Below, in pieces: positions 1 to 9,364 of a DNA stretch of 36,084 bases. This stretch comes from Butyrivibrio sp. M55. Lineage in GTDB: Bacteria; Bacillota; Clostridia; Lachnospirales; Lachnospiraceae. Made by a program: the position numbers and the translations under genes. The stretch covers positions 1 through 36,084 of the forward strand of contig NZ_FPCD01000024.1 of NCBI RefSeq assembly GCF_900116865.1, given 5' to 3'. How positions within the stretch are numbered: the stretch's first letter is position 1; each line of letters begins with the position of its first letter. Below the pieces are notes generated by a model. It made no database searches. It was not told the DNA's origin and saw nothing but the letters and a program-made list of their open reading frames with translations.

Positions 1-324
<324 letters not shown>

Positions 325-431
325 AAAAGATAGGTGTATAGATAAATCTGGAAGAGATAATTCAGTGTTCGGTTTTGAAAGTACAAATCTTTTTTTAATA
401 ATTAATTTAAAGTATAAAAAAGTTATTAATG
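325..431 (+). other. rrn distal spacer without a 5S rRNA gene
   Basis: Between the 23S end and the terminator at 432 there is only AT-rich spacer. None of the conserved 5S segments (the ACACCCGTTCC / CCGAACACGGAAG core) is present here or in the bases up to cheV. The operon therefore seems to end with 23S. Confidence 0.6.
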
Positions 432-475
432 AAAACTAAAAAGATGGTCAACTGCCCGTCTTTTTAGTTTTTTTG
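432..475 (+). terminator. rho-independent terminator of the rRNA operon
   Basis: A 13-bp perfect stem (AAAACTAAAAAGA with TCTTTTTAGTTTT) has extra G-C pairs at the loop side and ends in a run of T. It lies about 110 bases after the 23S end and before cheV. Confidence 0.85.
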
Positions 476-495
476 TATTTATTTTCAGAAAACTA

Positions 496-504
496 TGCTA
501 TACT
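496..504 (+). promoter_or_regulatory. extended -10 promoter for the cheV-like gene
   Basis: TGCTATACT is a good extended -10 (TGnTATAAT-like), about 95 bases before the start codon. No good -35 is seen, as is usual for extended -10 promoters. No sigma-28 motility consensus was noticed. Confidence 0.4.
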
Positions 505-598
505 AATTAAAGATATACTTAATCTGATAGTTTTCGATTTTTTGAATTTTTCTAAGCGAAAAATCCTAATCTATTATATTTACACGTGAGGTGAGAGA

Positions 599-1504
599 AT
601 GGAATCAAAAATCCTGCTTGAAAACGGAACTAATGAATTGGAGGTCCTTGAGTTTAAGATTGATGACCATTGCTATGGAATCAATGTTGCTAAGATCAAG
701 GAAATAATTGTCTATCAGGAGGTTACACCGGTACCTAATGCTCATCCGAGTATTGAAGGAATATTCATGCCGCGTGACACCATGATTACGGCGATTGACC
801 TAAGGAACTGTTTACAGCGTGGTGCTTCTCAGCCCGGTGGATTATTCATTATTACAAACTTCAATAAGCTCGATATCGCATTCCACGTAGATGCGGTTGT
901 TGGTATTCACAGAGTATCATGGGCTGATATTATTAAGCCAAATGCTACAATTTCTAAAACTGAGGAGAGTATCTCCACAGGTATTATAAAGTTTGAAAAT
1001 CAGCTTATTATTATTCTTGATTTTGAGAAGATTGTTGCTGATATTAACCCTAATACAGGACTTAATATGGATGCTCTTGAAGAGATCGGAACAAGACCCA
1101 GAAATGAGGTACCGATTGTTCTTGCAGAGGATTCACAGCTTCTTAACAGACTTATTGTTGATTCACTTAATAAGGCCGGATATAACAATGTAATCCACTT
1201 CGAAAACGGTAAGCTTGCTTATGATTACATTAAATCATGTAAGGAAAAAGGAACTCTTGATGATATAAAGTGCATCATTACCGATATCGAGATGCCTATC
1301 ATGGACGGACACAGACTTACCAAGCTTATTAAGAGCGATGATGCTACTAAGAAGATTCCGCTTATCATATTCTCTTCTTTGGTTAACGAAGAGATGAGAA
1401 GAAAAGGCGAATCTTTGGGTGCTGACAGACAGCTTTCAAAGCCTGAGATCGGAAATCTCGTTGCTGTTATCGATGAACTTGTAAATGCACCAAGTGCACG
1501 CTGA
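599..1504 (+). CDS. cheV: chemotaxis protein CheV (CheW domain plus response regulator)
   Basis: 301 residues, the usual length for CheV. Residues about 14-150 form a CheW-like scaffold domain of the kind that links chemoreceptors to the CheA kinase. Residues about 172-295 form a receiver domain with the acidic pair E177-D178, the phosphoacceptor D229 in TDIEMPIMDG and the conserved K281 in LSKPE. Phosphorylation by CheA should tune receptor coupling for adaptation. The start is supported by GAGGTGA 5-11 bases upstream. The gene stands alone behind the rrn terminator; no other chemotaxis or flagellar gene is in the window, although its presence implies a motile or chemotactic cell. Family assignment is firm, and the receptor it serves is unknown. 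Confidence 0.92.
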   Translation: MESKILLENGTNELEVLEFKIDDHCYGINVAKIKEIIVYQEVTPVPNAHPSIEGIFMPRDTMITAIDLRNCLQRGASQPGGLFIITNFNKLDIAFHVDAVVGIHRVSWADIIKPNATISKTEESISTGIIKFENQLIIILDFEKIVADINPNTGLNMDALEEIGTRPRNEVPIVLAEDSQLLNRLIVDSLNKAGYNNVIHFENGKLAYDYIKSCKEKGTLDDIKCIITDIEMPIMDGHRLTKLIKSDDATKKIPLIIFSSLVNEEMRRKGESLGADRQLSKPEIGNLVAVIDELVNAPSAR

Positions 1505-1519
1505 TACGTACTGACTTGA

Positions 1520-1585
1520 ACTCCCTTTGTTGGCTCAGTTATGAAACGAGTTTTCAGTGACTGTCTCAATAAGGGGAGTGTTTTA
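1520..1585 (+). terminator. possible terminator after cheV
   Basis: ACTCCCTT (1520-1527) can pair with AAGGGGAGT (1571-1579), with one bulge, followed by GTTTTAATTT. The loop is long (about 43 bases), so this is a weak call. It would separate cheV from the next operon. Confidence 0.35.
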
Positions 1586-1621
1586 ATTTATTCATAAAAT
1601 GCAGAGGTTTTCCAAAATATA

Positions 1622-2440
1622 ATGGCCGAAACACTTTTAGAGCAGATAGAAAAATCAGATTTTGTCATAATCGGAATAGGAAATGAATGGAATTGGGTCA
1701 AGAACGGACTCAAAAATGACGATAGATATAAAGAGATAATCGAGTATTCGGGCAAAGAAGGCAATGAATGGCTTTTACCCGTGATCGAATATGAATACGC
1801 ATATTACAATTCCGATGAGAAAATTGAGAGTGCATATAAAGGACTCAAAAAGCTTATCGGAGATAAAAAGCATTTTCTTGTAAGTGATATTTGCTTTCAG
1901 GATGCGCTTTTGTTCGGATTTGATCCAGCAAAAAGCGTGTATCCATGCGGCAATTGCATGTATCTTCAGAGCGATGAATCGGACGGTGAACTGTACAGTG
2001 CCGATAAATGCGAAGAATTTATGTCTCTTGTAAATAAGATTCACGATATTATCGTATCGGATAACGGAGTTCTTTCCGGCGATATATCTTTTTCCAAACC
2101 TGTTATGAACGGAAAAGAGCTTTATCTTAATCAGAAGAGACAGGAATATAACAACATTAAATACAATGAGAGTGCATATCTTGGCAATTGGGATATTTAC
2201 AAGAAATATCTGACGAACACATTAAATTCCAATTTGCTTGTTCTTGAACTCGGTGTCGGACTTGAGTATCCGACTGTTGTCAGATGGCCTTTTGAGAAAG
2301 TGACTTTTATAAATAAGAAAGCACATCTCATAAGGGTTCATGAGAGGTTATACCAGCACATCCCGGAGATAGAGGATAAAACGGAATCAATCAAAATGAA
2401 TTCTGTTAACTATATTATGCAGGAGAGTAAAGGACTATGA
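1622..2440 (+). CDS. degenerate Sir2-like (sirtuin-type) protein
   Basis: 272 residues. The C-terminal part (about 205-262), with LVLELGVGLEYPTVVRWPFE and a following IRVHERLYQHIPEI stretch, closely resembles the end of the Firmicutes Sir2 silent-information-regulator family. A central CGNCMYL (about residues 109-115) recalls the CG-x-M segment of those proteins. The N-terminus keeps a hydrophobic strand plus glycines (VIIGIG), but NEWNW stands where the NAD-binding GAGxS motif is expected. NAD-dependent deacylase activity is therefore doubtful; it may bind NAD or a partner without catalysis. The ribosome site is poor (CAGAGGT about 14 bases upstream). The stop overlaps the next start by 4 bases (ATGA), so the two genes are translationally coupled. 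Recognition is from memory of family motifs only. Confidence 0.6.
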   Translation: MAETLLEQIEKSDFVIIGIGNEWNWVKNGLKNDDRYKEIIEYSGKEGNEWLLPVIEYEYAYYNSDEKIESAYKGLKKLIGDKKHFLVSDICFQDALLFGFDPAKSVYPCGNCMYLQSDESDGELYSADKCEEFMSLVNKIHDIIVSDNGVLSGDISFSKPVMNGKELYLNQKRQEYNNIKYNESAYLGNWDIYKKYLTNTLNSNLLVLELGVGLEYPTVVRWPFEKVTFINKKAHLIRVHERLYQHIPEIEDKTESIKMNSVNYIMQESKGL

Positions 2441-4806
2441 AGTCTAGTGATGAGGAATATCTCGACAGCTTGTTGAATTCAGCAAAATCAAATAGTAATC
2501 CTCAATCGGCACTTAGCAGAATGTCTTCTAAAGCCCACAGTGAGAACTCCGCTGAACTGCTTGACAGTGAATCGGAGGATATTGGTGCGCTCATAGATAA
2601 TTCAACCGGTAATAAGGAAATTGCGGAAGTCGGCGAGCTTATGGATAAAGCCGACAGAGATGAACTGATTGACGATTCGCTTGCAAGTCTTCTTGACGAT
2701 ATTCAAAAGCCCACAGATCCGGAAATCCCGACATTTACAGTTGGAAATGAACCGACGGAAGAAGATGTTCGTGATGCGGAAGAGATTGCTTTGGATGAAG
2801 CAATTGCCGATGCGGAAAAAAATGAAGCTGACAGACAGAATGATGTTTCGGTAAGTGAAGAAGCTGCGCAGGAGGATATTGTTATCCCTGAAGTGGCGGA
2901 GACAGTCCCTATTATAGATGATTCGGAGCTTGTTGATGCTTTAGCGGAAATGGCTCCGGAGGTGGATCTTCCGGATGACACTAATTTAATTATGGAAAAA
3001 GAATCTGATGCAGATCAGACTCCTGAAGAAATCCTTACAGATCTTCTCGACGATATGCCGGGAGGAAGTTTGATGGAATCGCCTGACGGACAGGAGAGCA
3101 GCCTTAGCGATATCATCGACAGAGAAAGAAAGGCAGAGGGAGTAGGTGCGCCGAATTCATCTGATGATGTATTGGATCTGCAAAGTCTTGATGACCTTAC
3201 TATTGACGAGACAAATGAAGAAACACCTGATGAAGAGGCATCAAACGCGGAAGCAGGTGAAGAAGCAGGCGGAGAAAGTGCTCCTTCAGAGGAACCATCA
3301 GGCGAAGAAGGGGCCAACGGGATGGTCTCGGAAGACAGTCTTTCTGAACTTGAAAGTCTTTTAAACATGGATGAACTTACAGGTGAAGGAAACGCTGATG
3401 CGGATGGTTCGGTACCTGAGACTGCAGATACATCTAATGAAGGAGATGCAGTGGATGCATTGGAAACACCCGGTGATGAGGGAGCTTCCGATAACGAAGA
3501 AATAAGTGTATCCGCTACAGATCTTGGTTTTATAGAAGAAGATGATCATCATTCCCCTGTGGGACTTGATGAAATTTCAGAAGACGATATTAATCTTAAC
3601 GATCTTGAAGCGAACTTAGATGAGCTTCTTGGCGGTATGAACGAGTCATATGAGACAACTGAGGGAGAAGTTGCCAAGATTCTTGGCGATGAACCGCAGG
3701 AAATATCTGCAGAAGAGATAATTCAGGATTCCGAAGATGTTTCTATGCCGGATCTCGATGCTCTTATGAACAGTCTTGCCAACGATGAAGTTGAGTCGCT
3801 TGAAGACACGGCACATCTTGACCAGGAACTTGGACCCCAGGAAGAGGAAATCAGTAAAGAAGATATTCTTGATGCGATTACCGAAACGGGATTTGACGAC
3901 CTTGGAACGGACCTTGCGCTTGATGCAATTTCGGCACTTCCTGACATGGGTCTTCCGGAAAATGAAGATAATTCTGAAGAACACGAGCATGGCAAGCACA
4001 GAAAGCATCGCAAAGAAAACTTTCTTCAAAAGCTCCTCAGAGTACTTACCGAAGAAGACGATGATTTTGAAGACTTCGGTACGGAAGGGCTTGCAAGCCT
4101 TACCGATGAAAATCAGAAGGTTCTTGCTGAGCTTGGAGAGGGAGGAGCTCCAAAGCCAAAGAAAGAGAAGAAGAAAAAAGAGAAGGCAAAGAAACCGCCT
4201 AAGGAGAAGAAGCCTAAGAAGGAGAAGCCTCCGAAGGAAAAGAAGCCTAAGAAAGAAAAGAAACCTAAGGCTCCCGAAGAGCCGGCTCCGCCAAGTAAGG
4301 CTATAGCGCCGAAGAAGATTGTTGTTTCCGGAGTTTTTGCGGCAAGCCTTGGAATTCTCGTATGTATTCCGGCGCTTATACTTCCCGTCAAAACTGCGAC
4401 GGATAAAGCTAAGCTTGCATATGTTCAGAGTGATTTCATAGGTGCATATAAGCTCTTCCATGGAAAAACAATGACAACTGAGCAGAAGACCATGTATGAG
4501 AGGTCAAGAGTAATCGCATGGGCAGAGAGATATCTTAACGGATACGAGAATTACAAGTCCATGAATAAGGACGTTGAAGCTCTTGATATGCTCCTTATGG
4601 CAGAACGCAATAAAGAGGGCCTGCTTGAAGAGGCAACAAAGTTTAATGTTGAAATTCAAGTGACTAGCGTGTACGATAGTATAGAATCGTTGCTTTCAGA
4701 GAACTATGGTCTTTCTGAGGAAGATATCAATGAGATCAATTCCATAAAGAAAGACAGAGATTATACTATCAGAATCATGGAAGTTTTAGGGATGTTTGAA
4801 GAATGA
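2437..4806 (+). CDS. large acidic membrane-anchored protein of unknown function
   Basis: 789 residues in four zones. Residues 1 to about 510 are strongly acidic, low complexity and probably disordered, with many short DLDDL / ELLD-type repeats. A short basic His/Lys patch (HGKHRKHRKEN) follows near 515-525. Residues about 569-622 form a Lys/Pro/Glu-rich linker with PKKEK-type repeats. One membrane segment (about 629-650) leads to a 140-residue helical C-terminal domain. There is no signal peptide, so the acidic part should be cytoplasmic and the C-terminal domain outside. No enzyme motif is seen. It begins inside the end of the sirtuin-like gene and is followed 53 bases later by hisH. The domain layout resembles a scaffold or tether; that is inference. 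Confidence 0.8.
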   Translation: MKSSDEEYLDSLLNSAKSNSNPQSALSRMSSKAHSENSAELLDSESEDIGALIDNSTGNKEIAEVGELMDKADRDELIDDSLASLLDDIQKPTDPEIPTFTVGNEPTEEDVRDAEEIALDEAIADAEKNEADRQNDVSVSEEAAQEDIVIPEVAETVPIIDDSELVDALAEMAPEVDLPDDTNLIMEKESDADQTPEEILTDLLDDMPGGSLMESPDGQESSLSDIIDRERKAEGVGAPNSSDDVLDLQSLDDLTIDETNEETPDEEASNAEAGEEAGGESAPSEEPSGEEGANGMVSEDSLSELESLLNMDELTGEGNADADGSVPETADTSNEGDAVDALETPGDEGASDNEEISVSATDLGFIEEDDHHSPVGLDEISEDDINLNDLEANLDELLGGMNESYETTEGEVAKILGDEPQEISAEEIIQDSEDVSMPDLDALMNSLANDEVESLEDTAHLDQELGPQEEEISKEDILDAITETGFDDLGTDLALDAISALPDMGLPENEDNSEEHEHGKHRKHRKENFLQKLLRVLTEEDDDFEDFGTEGLASLTDENQKVLAELGEGGAPKPKKEKKKKEKAKKPPKEKKPKKEKPPKEKKPKKEKKPKAPEEPAPPSKAIAPKKIVVSGVFAASLGILVCIPALILPVKTATDKAKLAYVQSDFIGAYKLFHGKTMTTEQKTMYERSRVIAWAERYLNGYENYKSMNKDVEALDMLLMAERNKEGLLEEATKFNVEIQVTSVYDSIESLLSENYGLSEEDINEINSIKKDRDYTIRIMEVLGMFEE

Positions 4807-4859
4807 TCTGCATATTGTCACCGAAGGCATCGAAAGTATTGAAAGGGGTTTGATGCCTG

Positions 4860-5477
4860 ATGGTAGCAATTATTGATTATGATGCCGGTAACATAAAGAG
4901 CGTTGAAAAGGCTTTTGAGTATTTGGGCGCCGATACTGTCATCACCAGAGATCCGAAAGAAATATACAGAGCAGATCACGTTGTACTTCCCGGTGTCGGA
5001 GCTTTTTCCGATGCAATGAAAAAAATAGAGGAATACGGAATGGAAGCGCCTATCAAAGAGGTGATAAATAAGAACATTCCGTTTATGGGAATATGCCTGG
5101 GACTGCAGCTCTTGTTCGATTCAAGTGAGGAATCGGAGGGAGTCAGCGGCCTGGGCATTTTGCGTGGAAAAATCGTAAGAATTCCCAATACAGATAAAGA
5201 AGGAACATATTACAAAGTGCCTCATATAGGCTGGAACAATCTTTCTTTCCCAAGAGAGGGTAAACTCTTTAAGGGACTCGATGACGAATCGTATGTATAC
5301 TTTGTTCATTCATATTATCTTCAGGCAGAAGATAAGAGCATCGTTACAGCGACAACCGACTATTCGGTTCGCATTGAAGCTTCCGTTGAAAAAGACAATG
5401 TATTTGCCTGCCAGTTCCACCCTGAAAAGAGCTCTGAGGTAGGAATGCAGATACTTAAGAACTTTTTGGCGGTATAA
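4860..5477 (+). CDS. hisH: imidazole glycerol phosphate synthase, glutaminase subunit HisH
   Basis: 205 residues, normal length. This class I glutamine amidotransferase releases ammonia from glutamine and passes it to HisF for the fifth step of histidine synthesis. The triad is present: nucleophile C79 in GICLGLQ, and H187 and E189 in [15 protein letters not shown] lies about 12 bases before the ATG. hisF follows 13 bases later, so the two subunits of the cytoplasmic complex are made together. The other histidine genes are not in the window. Confidence 0.96.
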   Translation: MVAIIDYDAGNIKSVEKAFEYLGADTVITRDPKEIYRADHVVLPGVGAFSDAMKKIEEYGMEAPIKEVINKNIPFMGICLGLQLLFDSSEESEGVSGLGILRGKIVRIPNTDKEGTYYKVPHIGWNNLSFPREGKLFKGLDDESYVYFVHSYYLQAEDKSIVTATTDYSVRIEASVEKDNVFACQFHPEKSSEVGMQILKNFLAV

Positions 5478-5490
5478 GGAGGGCACAGGT

Positions 5491-6252
5491 ATGCATACAA
5501 AAAGAATTATTCCCTGTCTCGATGTTAATAACGGCAGGGTTGTAAAAGGAATAAATTTCGTTAATTTGAAGGATGCAGGTGATCCTGTTACCGTCGGAGA
5601 AGCATATTCCAAGGCCGGCGCAGATGAGCTTGTTTTCCTGGATATAACCGCATCAAATGAAAGAAGAGCAACCGTTGCTGACATGGTCAGGGAAGTTGCC
5701 AAAAAAGTTTTCATTCCCTTTACCGTTGGCGGCGGAATCAGAACAGTTGATGACGTAAAGGCAATCCTCAGAGAAGGTGCTGACAAGGTTTCGATGAACT
5801 CCGCTGCAATTGACAGGCCGGAGCTTGTTGCTGAAGCTGCCGACAAATTCGGAAGCCAGTGCGTTGTCGTTGCGATTGATGCAAAAAAGAGAGAAGACGG
5901 CTCAGGCTGGAATATTTATAAGCACGGCGGAAGAATCGATGTGGGAATTGACGCCGTAGAATGGGCAAAGAAAGTAACTGAACTTGGAGCGGGAGAAATA
6001 CTTCTTACAAGTATGGATGCCGACGGAACCAAGGCCGGTTATGACATAGAGCTTACAAGGCAGATATCGGAAGCTGTTGATGTTCCTGTAATTGCTTCAG
6101 GCGGAGCGGGAACAATGGAGCACTTCTATGATGCACTTACAACTGGCCAGGCAGATGCGGCTCTTGCGGCTTCTCTTTTCCATTACAAGGAACTTGAGAT
6201 ATGTGATGTAAAGAAGTACTTAAGGAGCAAAGGCGTTTCAGTAAGGCTATAA
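5491..6252 (+). CDS. hisF: imidazole glycerol phosphate synthase, cyclase subunit HisF
   Basis: 253 residues, the normal length for this (beta/alpha)8 barrel. It uses ammonia from HisH to convert PRFAR to imidazole glycerol phosphate and AICAR. The catalytic aspartates D11 (CLDVNNG) and D130 (AIDAKK) are present, as are the phosphate-binding glycine motifs GGGIR and ASGGAG. AGGAGGG precedes the ATG at good distance. It sits between hisH and ung. Confidence 0.97.
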   Translation: MHTKRIIPCLDVNNGRVVKGINFVNLKDAGDPVTVGEAYSKAGADELVFLDITASNERRATVADMVREVAKKVFIPFTVGGGIRTVDDVKAILREGADKVSMNSAAIDRPELVAEAADKFGSQCVVVAIDAKKREDGSGWNIYKHGGRIDVGIDAVEWAKKVTELGAGEILLTSMDADGTKAGYDIELTRQISEAVDVPVIASGGAGTMEHFYDALTTGQADAALAASLFHYKELEICDVKKYLRSKGVSVRL

Positions 6253-6274
6253 AAGAAAGAAGGTTGTGACTACA

Positions 6275-6952
6275 ATGGCAATGATCTCAAATGACTGGTT
6301 GCCGGCATTGAGCGACGAATTTCATAAAGATTATTACAAAAAACTATTTGAGTTTGTAAAAGAAGAATACAGTACTCATGTTATATATCCCGATTCAGAG
6401 GATATATTCAATGCACTTCATTTGACACCGCTTGAGAAAGTTAAGGTTCTTGTCCTTGGACAGGATCCGTATCATGAGCCCGGACAGGCTCACGGACTTT
6501 CTTTCTCGGTGCTTCCCGGCAAGGCAGATCCGCCGCCGTCTCTTGTGAATATTTATAAAGAATTAAATGACGATCTTGGCTGCAAGATTCCCAATAACGG
6601 CTATCTGAAAAAATGGGCGGATCAGGGCGTGCTGTTGCTAAACACCGTTTTGACTGTAAGAGCCCATGCCGCTAACTCTCATAAAGGAAGAGGTTGGGAA
6701 GAGTTTACCGATGCTATTATCAGAAAAGTAAACGAACAGGACAGACCGGTAGTTTATATGCTATGGGGCAGACCTGCCCAGATGAAAAAGAGCATGCTCA
6801 ATAATCCTAAGCACTTGATACTCGAGGCACCTCACCCGAGTCCACTTTCTGCATACAGAGGCTTCTTTGGCTGCAAACATTTCAGTAAGGCCAATGAATT
6901 CCTGAAGCAGAACGGTATGGAGCCGATAGACTGGCAGATTGAGGATATCTAA
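6275..6952 (+). CDS. ung: uracil-DNA glycosylase (family 1)
   Basis: 225 residues from the chosen ATG. It removes uracil from DNA as the first step of base excision repair. Visible motifs are the water-activating GQDPYH (D64), the uracil-binding LLNTVLTV and the HPSPLS loop (H187); this numbering matches the classical bacterial enzyme. An in-frame GTG at 6266 sits only 2 bases after AGAAGG and is too close to be used; ATG 6275 is 11 bases away and is preferred. It is probably the last gene of the transcript containing hisH and hisF, with a terminator just after it. Confidence 0.96.
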   Translation: MAMISNDWLPALSDEFHKDYYKKLFEFVKEEYSTHVIYPDSEDIFNALHLTPLEKVKVLVLGQDPYHEPGQAHGLSFSVLPGKADPPPSLVNIYKELNDDLGCKIPNNGYLKKWADQGVLLLNTVLTVRAHAANSHKGRGWEEFTDAIIRKVNEQDRPVVYMLWGRPAQMKKSMLNNPKHLILEAPHPSPLSAYRGFFGCKHFSKANEFLKQNGMEPIDWQIEDI

Positions 6953-6954
6953 AG

Positions 6955-6979
6955 AAGTACTGATTAATTCAGTATTTTT
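6955..6979 (+). terminator. terminator after ung
   Basis: AAGTACTGA and TCAGTATTT form a 9-bp stem with one G-T pair around a 5-base loop. T residues continue after it. It lies a few bases past the ung stop codon. Confidence 0.5.
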
Positions 6980-7109
6980 CTATATAAAAATCGATTTTGC
7001 GATAGAATTTTTTTCTTGCATTTTTATGCACTACCATGTTAAAGTGGTAAATGAATTCGCATTCGTGTAATTAATTAACTTGTAAAGCAGACATTTTTAG
7101 TGAGGCATA

Positions 7110-9344
7110 ATGATAAATAGGAAATTAAAACGAATTGCATGTTGCATCATCGTTTTTGCTTTAGGTGTAACGTCTTTTTCCGGATGCGGCAATAAGAACA
7201 GTTCTTCTGTTGGAGCCAGCGCTGTTTCCAAAGGCGGAGAGGTTGATAAGGAACATGTTTTTAAACAGGAAGACCTTGAAGGTATTCTTGATAAGGGTGA
7301 AGATATTGTTTCAGCCTATTATGTAAATGAAAAGATTATGCTTACTGCCAATTCCAAAGACGGAAAGGGCAGATGCATTTCATTTAATCCTGACGGCACA
7401 CAGCTACAGGCTTTTGATACAGGTTGTAATATAACAGCTTGTGCGTTCGACGGAGAAGGAAACGCGTATCTGCAATGTTTGGATAAGTCTTCCGGAGAAG
7501 ATAAAGTTTTTCTTGGTAAGTTTGATTCTACGGGAAAAGAGCTTTTTAAAGCGGATGTTTCCGAAGAATTTAGCGGAAACTCGGAAATAAGCGGTTTGGC
7601 GTGGAGTGAAAAATACGGACTTGTATCTTGCACTCCAAACGGAATTCAGACTTATGATGAGAAGAACGGCTTTGGGATGCTTGTTGATAAAAAAGTTATT
7701 GGTGATTACGACGATTACGGTATTATTTATTCATTTATAATGTTATCGGGTGATCGTATCCTGATGATATATCATGAGGGAACCGGTGAATCCAATGTAA
7801 TTATCGATCTTGAAAAGAAGACGGCTGACAAAGCGCTTAGTGGTATAAGTGATACGCTTCAGTATTCCTTTTTTACAGATAAAGAGGGCAATTTGTTTGC
7901 TATATGGACAGACGGAGTTTATAAATACGATCCTGACTCCGGAGAAAAGAATAAACTGCTTGATTTCAGAGCTTCAAACATCGATTCGGCAACAGAGTAT
8001 GCAGGTGGAAACAAGTGGCAAGCTGTTGCACTGAGTGATACCGATTTTGTTATAGAGTTACCGGTGGGTTCAGGTGATGATACGTCTCTTTTAAGATTAT
8101 CCAAAGAAAACCCCGATGGAATTTCGGAAAAGACTAAAATCACTTTGGGAACCATGTGGCTTGAGCCGGATGTTCAAAGCGAAGTAATGGAGTTTAACAG
8201 ATCCAATGACAAGTATGAAATAGAAGTCATTGATTATTCAAAGTTATATCCGAGCGATGATCTGGAAGAAGCAAGAAAGCAACTGGATATGGATATAATA
8301 TCCGGAAAAGCGCCCGATATTATCAATGTTGAAGGAAATGTAAAAAAGTACGTTGATAAGGGAATCTTTCTTGATCTTACACCTGAATTCGATAAAGGCG
8401 GAGCATTGGAGGGAATAGAAATTCTTCCGAATATCGCCGAGATGATGAAATATGATGGTAAAATGTATACGTTTTTGTCATCTTTTAAGGTCACAACATG
8501 TGTTGTCAGAGCAAAATTTGCCAAGGGAAATGGATCACTTACATATAATGAGCTTGATGATCTTATAAAGAGAAACGGCACTGATTACGAAACAGCTTTT
8601 GGATCCAATCATGATAAAACTTATGGCAATTTACTTATGCCGCATTATGCAGATAAGTGTATTGATTGGAATGAAAAAAAGTGCAATTTTAATAATCCTG
8701 AGTTTATTGAGTTTTTGAAGTTTATAAATAAGTTTCCGGATAAAGTAAGCGAACGCAGCAATCTTGCAGAAATAGATAAGAGCTATGCCGAGGACAAAGG
8801 ACTCTACTATAGAGTACTTTTTTCGGATATCAATGAATATGCAAGACTTAAGCAACTTGTATTTAATGATGACATCGAGCTTGTAGGCTTTCCAAATAAC
8901 AGCAGAGAAAACATTGCGTCTATATCCGGAGAATTATATGCTGTAAACAGCAACACGGCTCATAAGGATATTGCACTTGAGTTTGTAAAAAATCTCATAT
9001 TATCGGACAAAGAAGCTTCCTTCAGTGGTTTTTCCACTGTAAAACAAAAATTCGAAGAAGAGCTGCAGGAAGCTACAAAGGAAAAAAGCGATAACGATGA
9101 GAGTGCTCAGCTATGGGATCAGGTAAATCATGTGTCAGTGAAAATGAAACCGTTATCTCAAGAGGAAGTGAGTAAGTTCTATGATTATGCAGTATCCATA
9201 AATTCACTGGATTGTATGAATACTGAAATTACCCATATAATAGCTGAAGAAGCTTCGGCATTTTACTGTGGCCAAAAGACAGCAGAGGAAGTGGCAGACA
9301 TAATCCAAAACAGAGTCACAGTTTATATAAATGAAAATAGTTAA
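7110..9344 (+). CDS. extracellular solute-binding lipoprotein with N-terminal propeller-like region
   Basis: 744 residues. A lipoprotein signal peptide ends in a FSGC lipobox (modified Cys near residue 26). Residues about 45-340 contain repeated short beta-strand units (FNPDGTQL, FDSTGKEL, YDPDSGEK) that look like a beta-propeller. Residues about 345-744 resemble a family 1 ABC solute-binding protein (IIDYSK, SGKAPDIINV, long helical C-terminus). It should be anchored outside the membrane and bind a carbohydrate or similar solute; the ligand cannot be told. GTGAGG precedes the ATG by 4 bases. No permease or ATPase gene is nearby, so it is an orphan binding protein. lysA starts only 20 bases downstream without a visible terminator, so the two are probably co-transcribed. 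Confidence 0.85.
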   Translation: MINRKLKRIACCIIVFALGVTSFSGCGNKNSSSVGASAVSKGGEVDKEHVFKQEDLEGILDKGEDIVSAYYVNEKIMLTANSKDGKGRCISFNPDGTQLQAFDTGCNITACAFDGEGNAYLQCLDKSSGEDKVFLGKFDSTGKELFKADVSEEFSGNSEISGLAWSEKYGLVSCTPNGIQTYDEKNGFGMLVDKKVIGDYDDYGIIYSFIMLSGDRILMIYHEGTGESNVIIDLEKKTADKALSGISDTLQYSFFTDKEGNLFAIWTDGVYKYDPDSGEKNKLLDFRASNIDSATEYAGGNKWQAVALSDTDFVIELPVGSGDDTSLLRLSKENPDGISEKTKITLGTMWLEPDVQSEVMEFNRSNDKYEIEVIDYSKLYPSDDLEEARKQLDMDIISGKAPDIINVEGNVKKYVDKGIFLDLTPEFDKGGALEGIEILPNIAEMMKYDGKMYTFLSSFKVTTCVVRAKFAKGNGSLTYNELDDLIKRNGTDYETAFGSNHDKTYGNLLMPHYADKCIDWNEKKCNFNNPEFIEFLKFINKFPDKVSERSNLAEIDKSYAEDKGLYYRVLFSDINEYARLKQLVFNDDIELVGFPNNSRENIASISGELYAVNSNTAHKDIALEFVKNLILSDKEASFSGFSTVKQKFEEELQEATKEKSDNDESAQLWDQVNHVSVKMKPLSQEEVSKFYDYAVSINSLDCMNTEITHIIAEEASAFYCGQKTAEEVADIIQNRVTVYINENS

Positions 9345-9364
9345 TTATTTTTATGGAGGAAGTA

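Noticed and set aside
3646..4461. Long - strand open frame (271 codons) opposite the acidic protein
   Set aside because: It is the mirror of a low-complexity Glu/Lys-rich coding region, gives an implausible Arg/Leu/Phe-rich product and has no ribosome site.
7110..7364. Lysine riboswitch expected near lysA
   Set aside because: lysA directly follows another gene by 20 bases, and the bases before 7110 do not show the L-box core that I can recognise.
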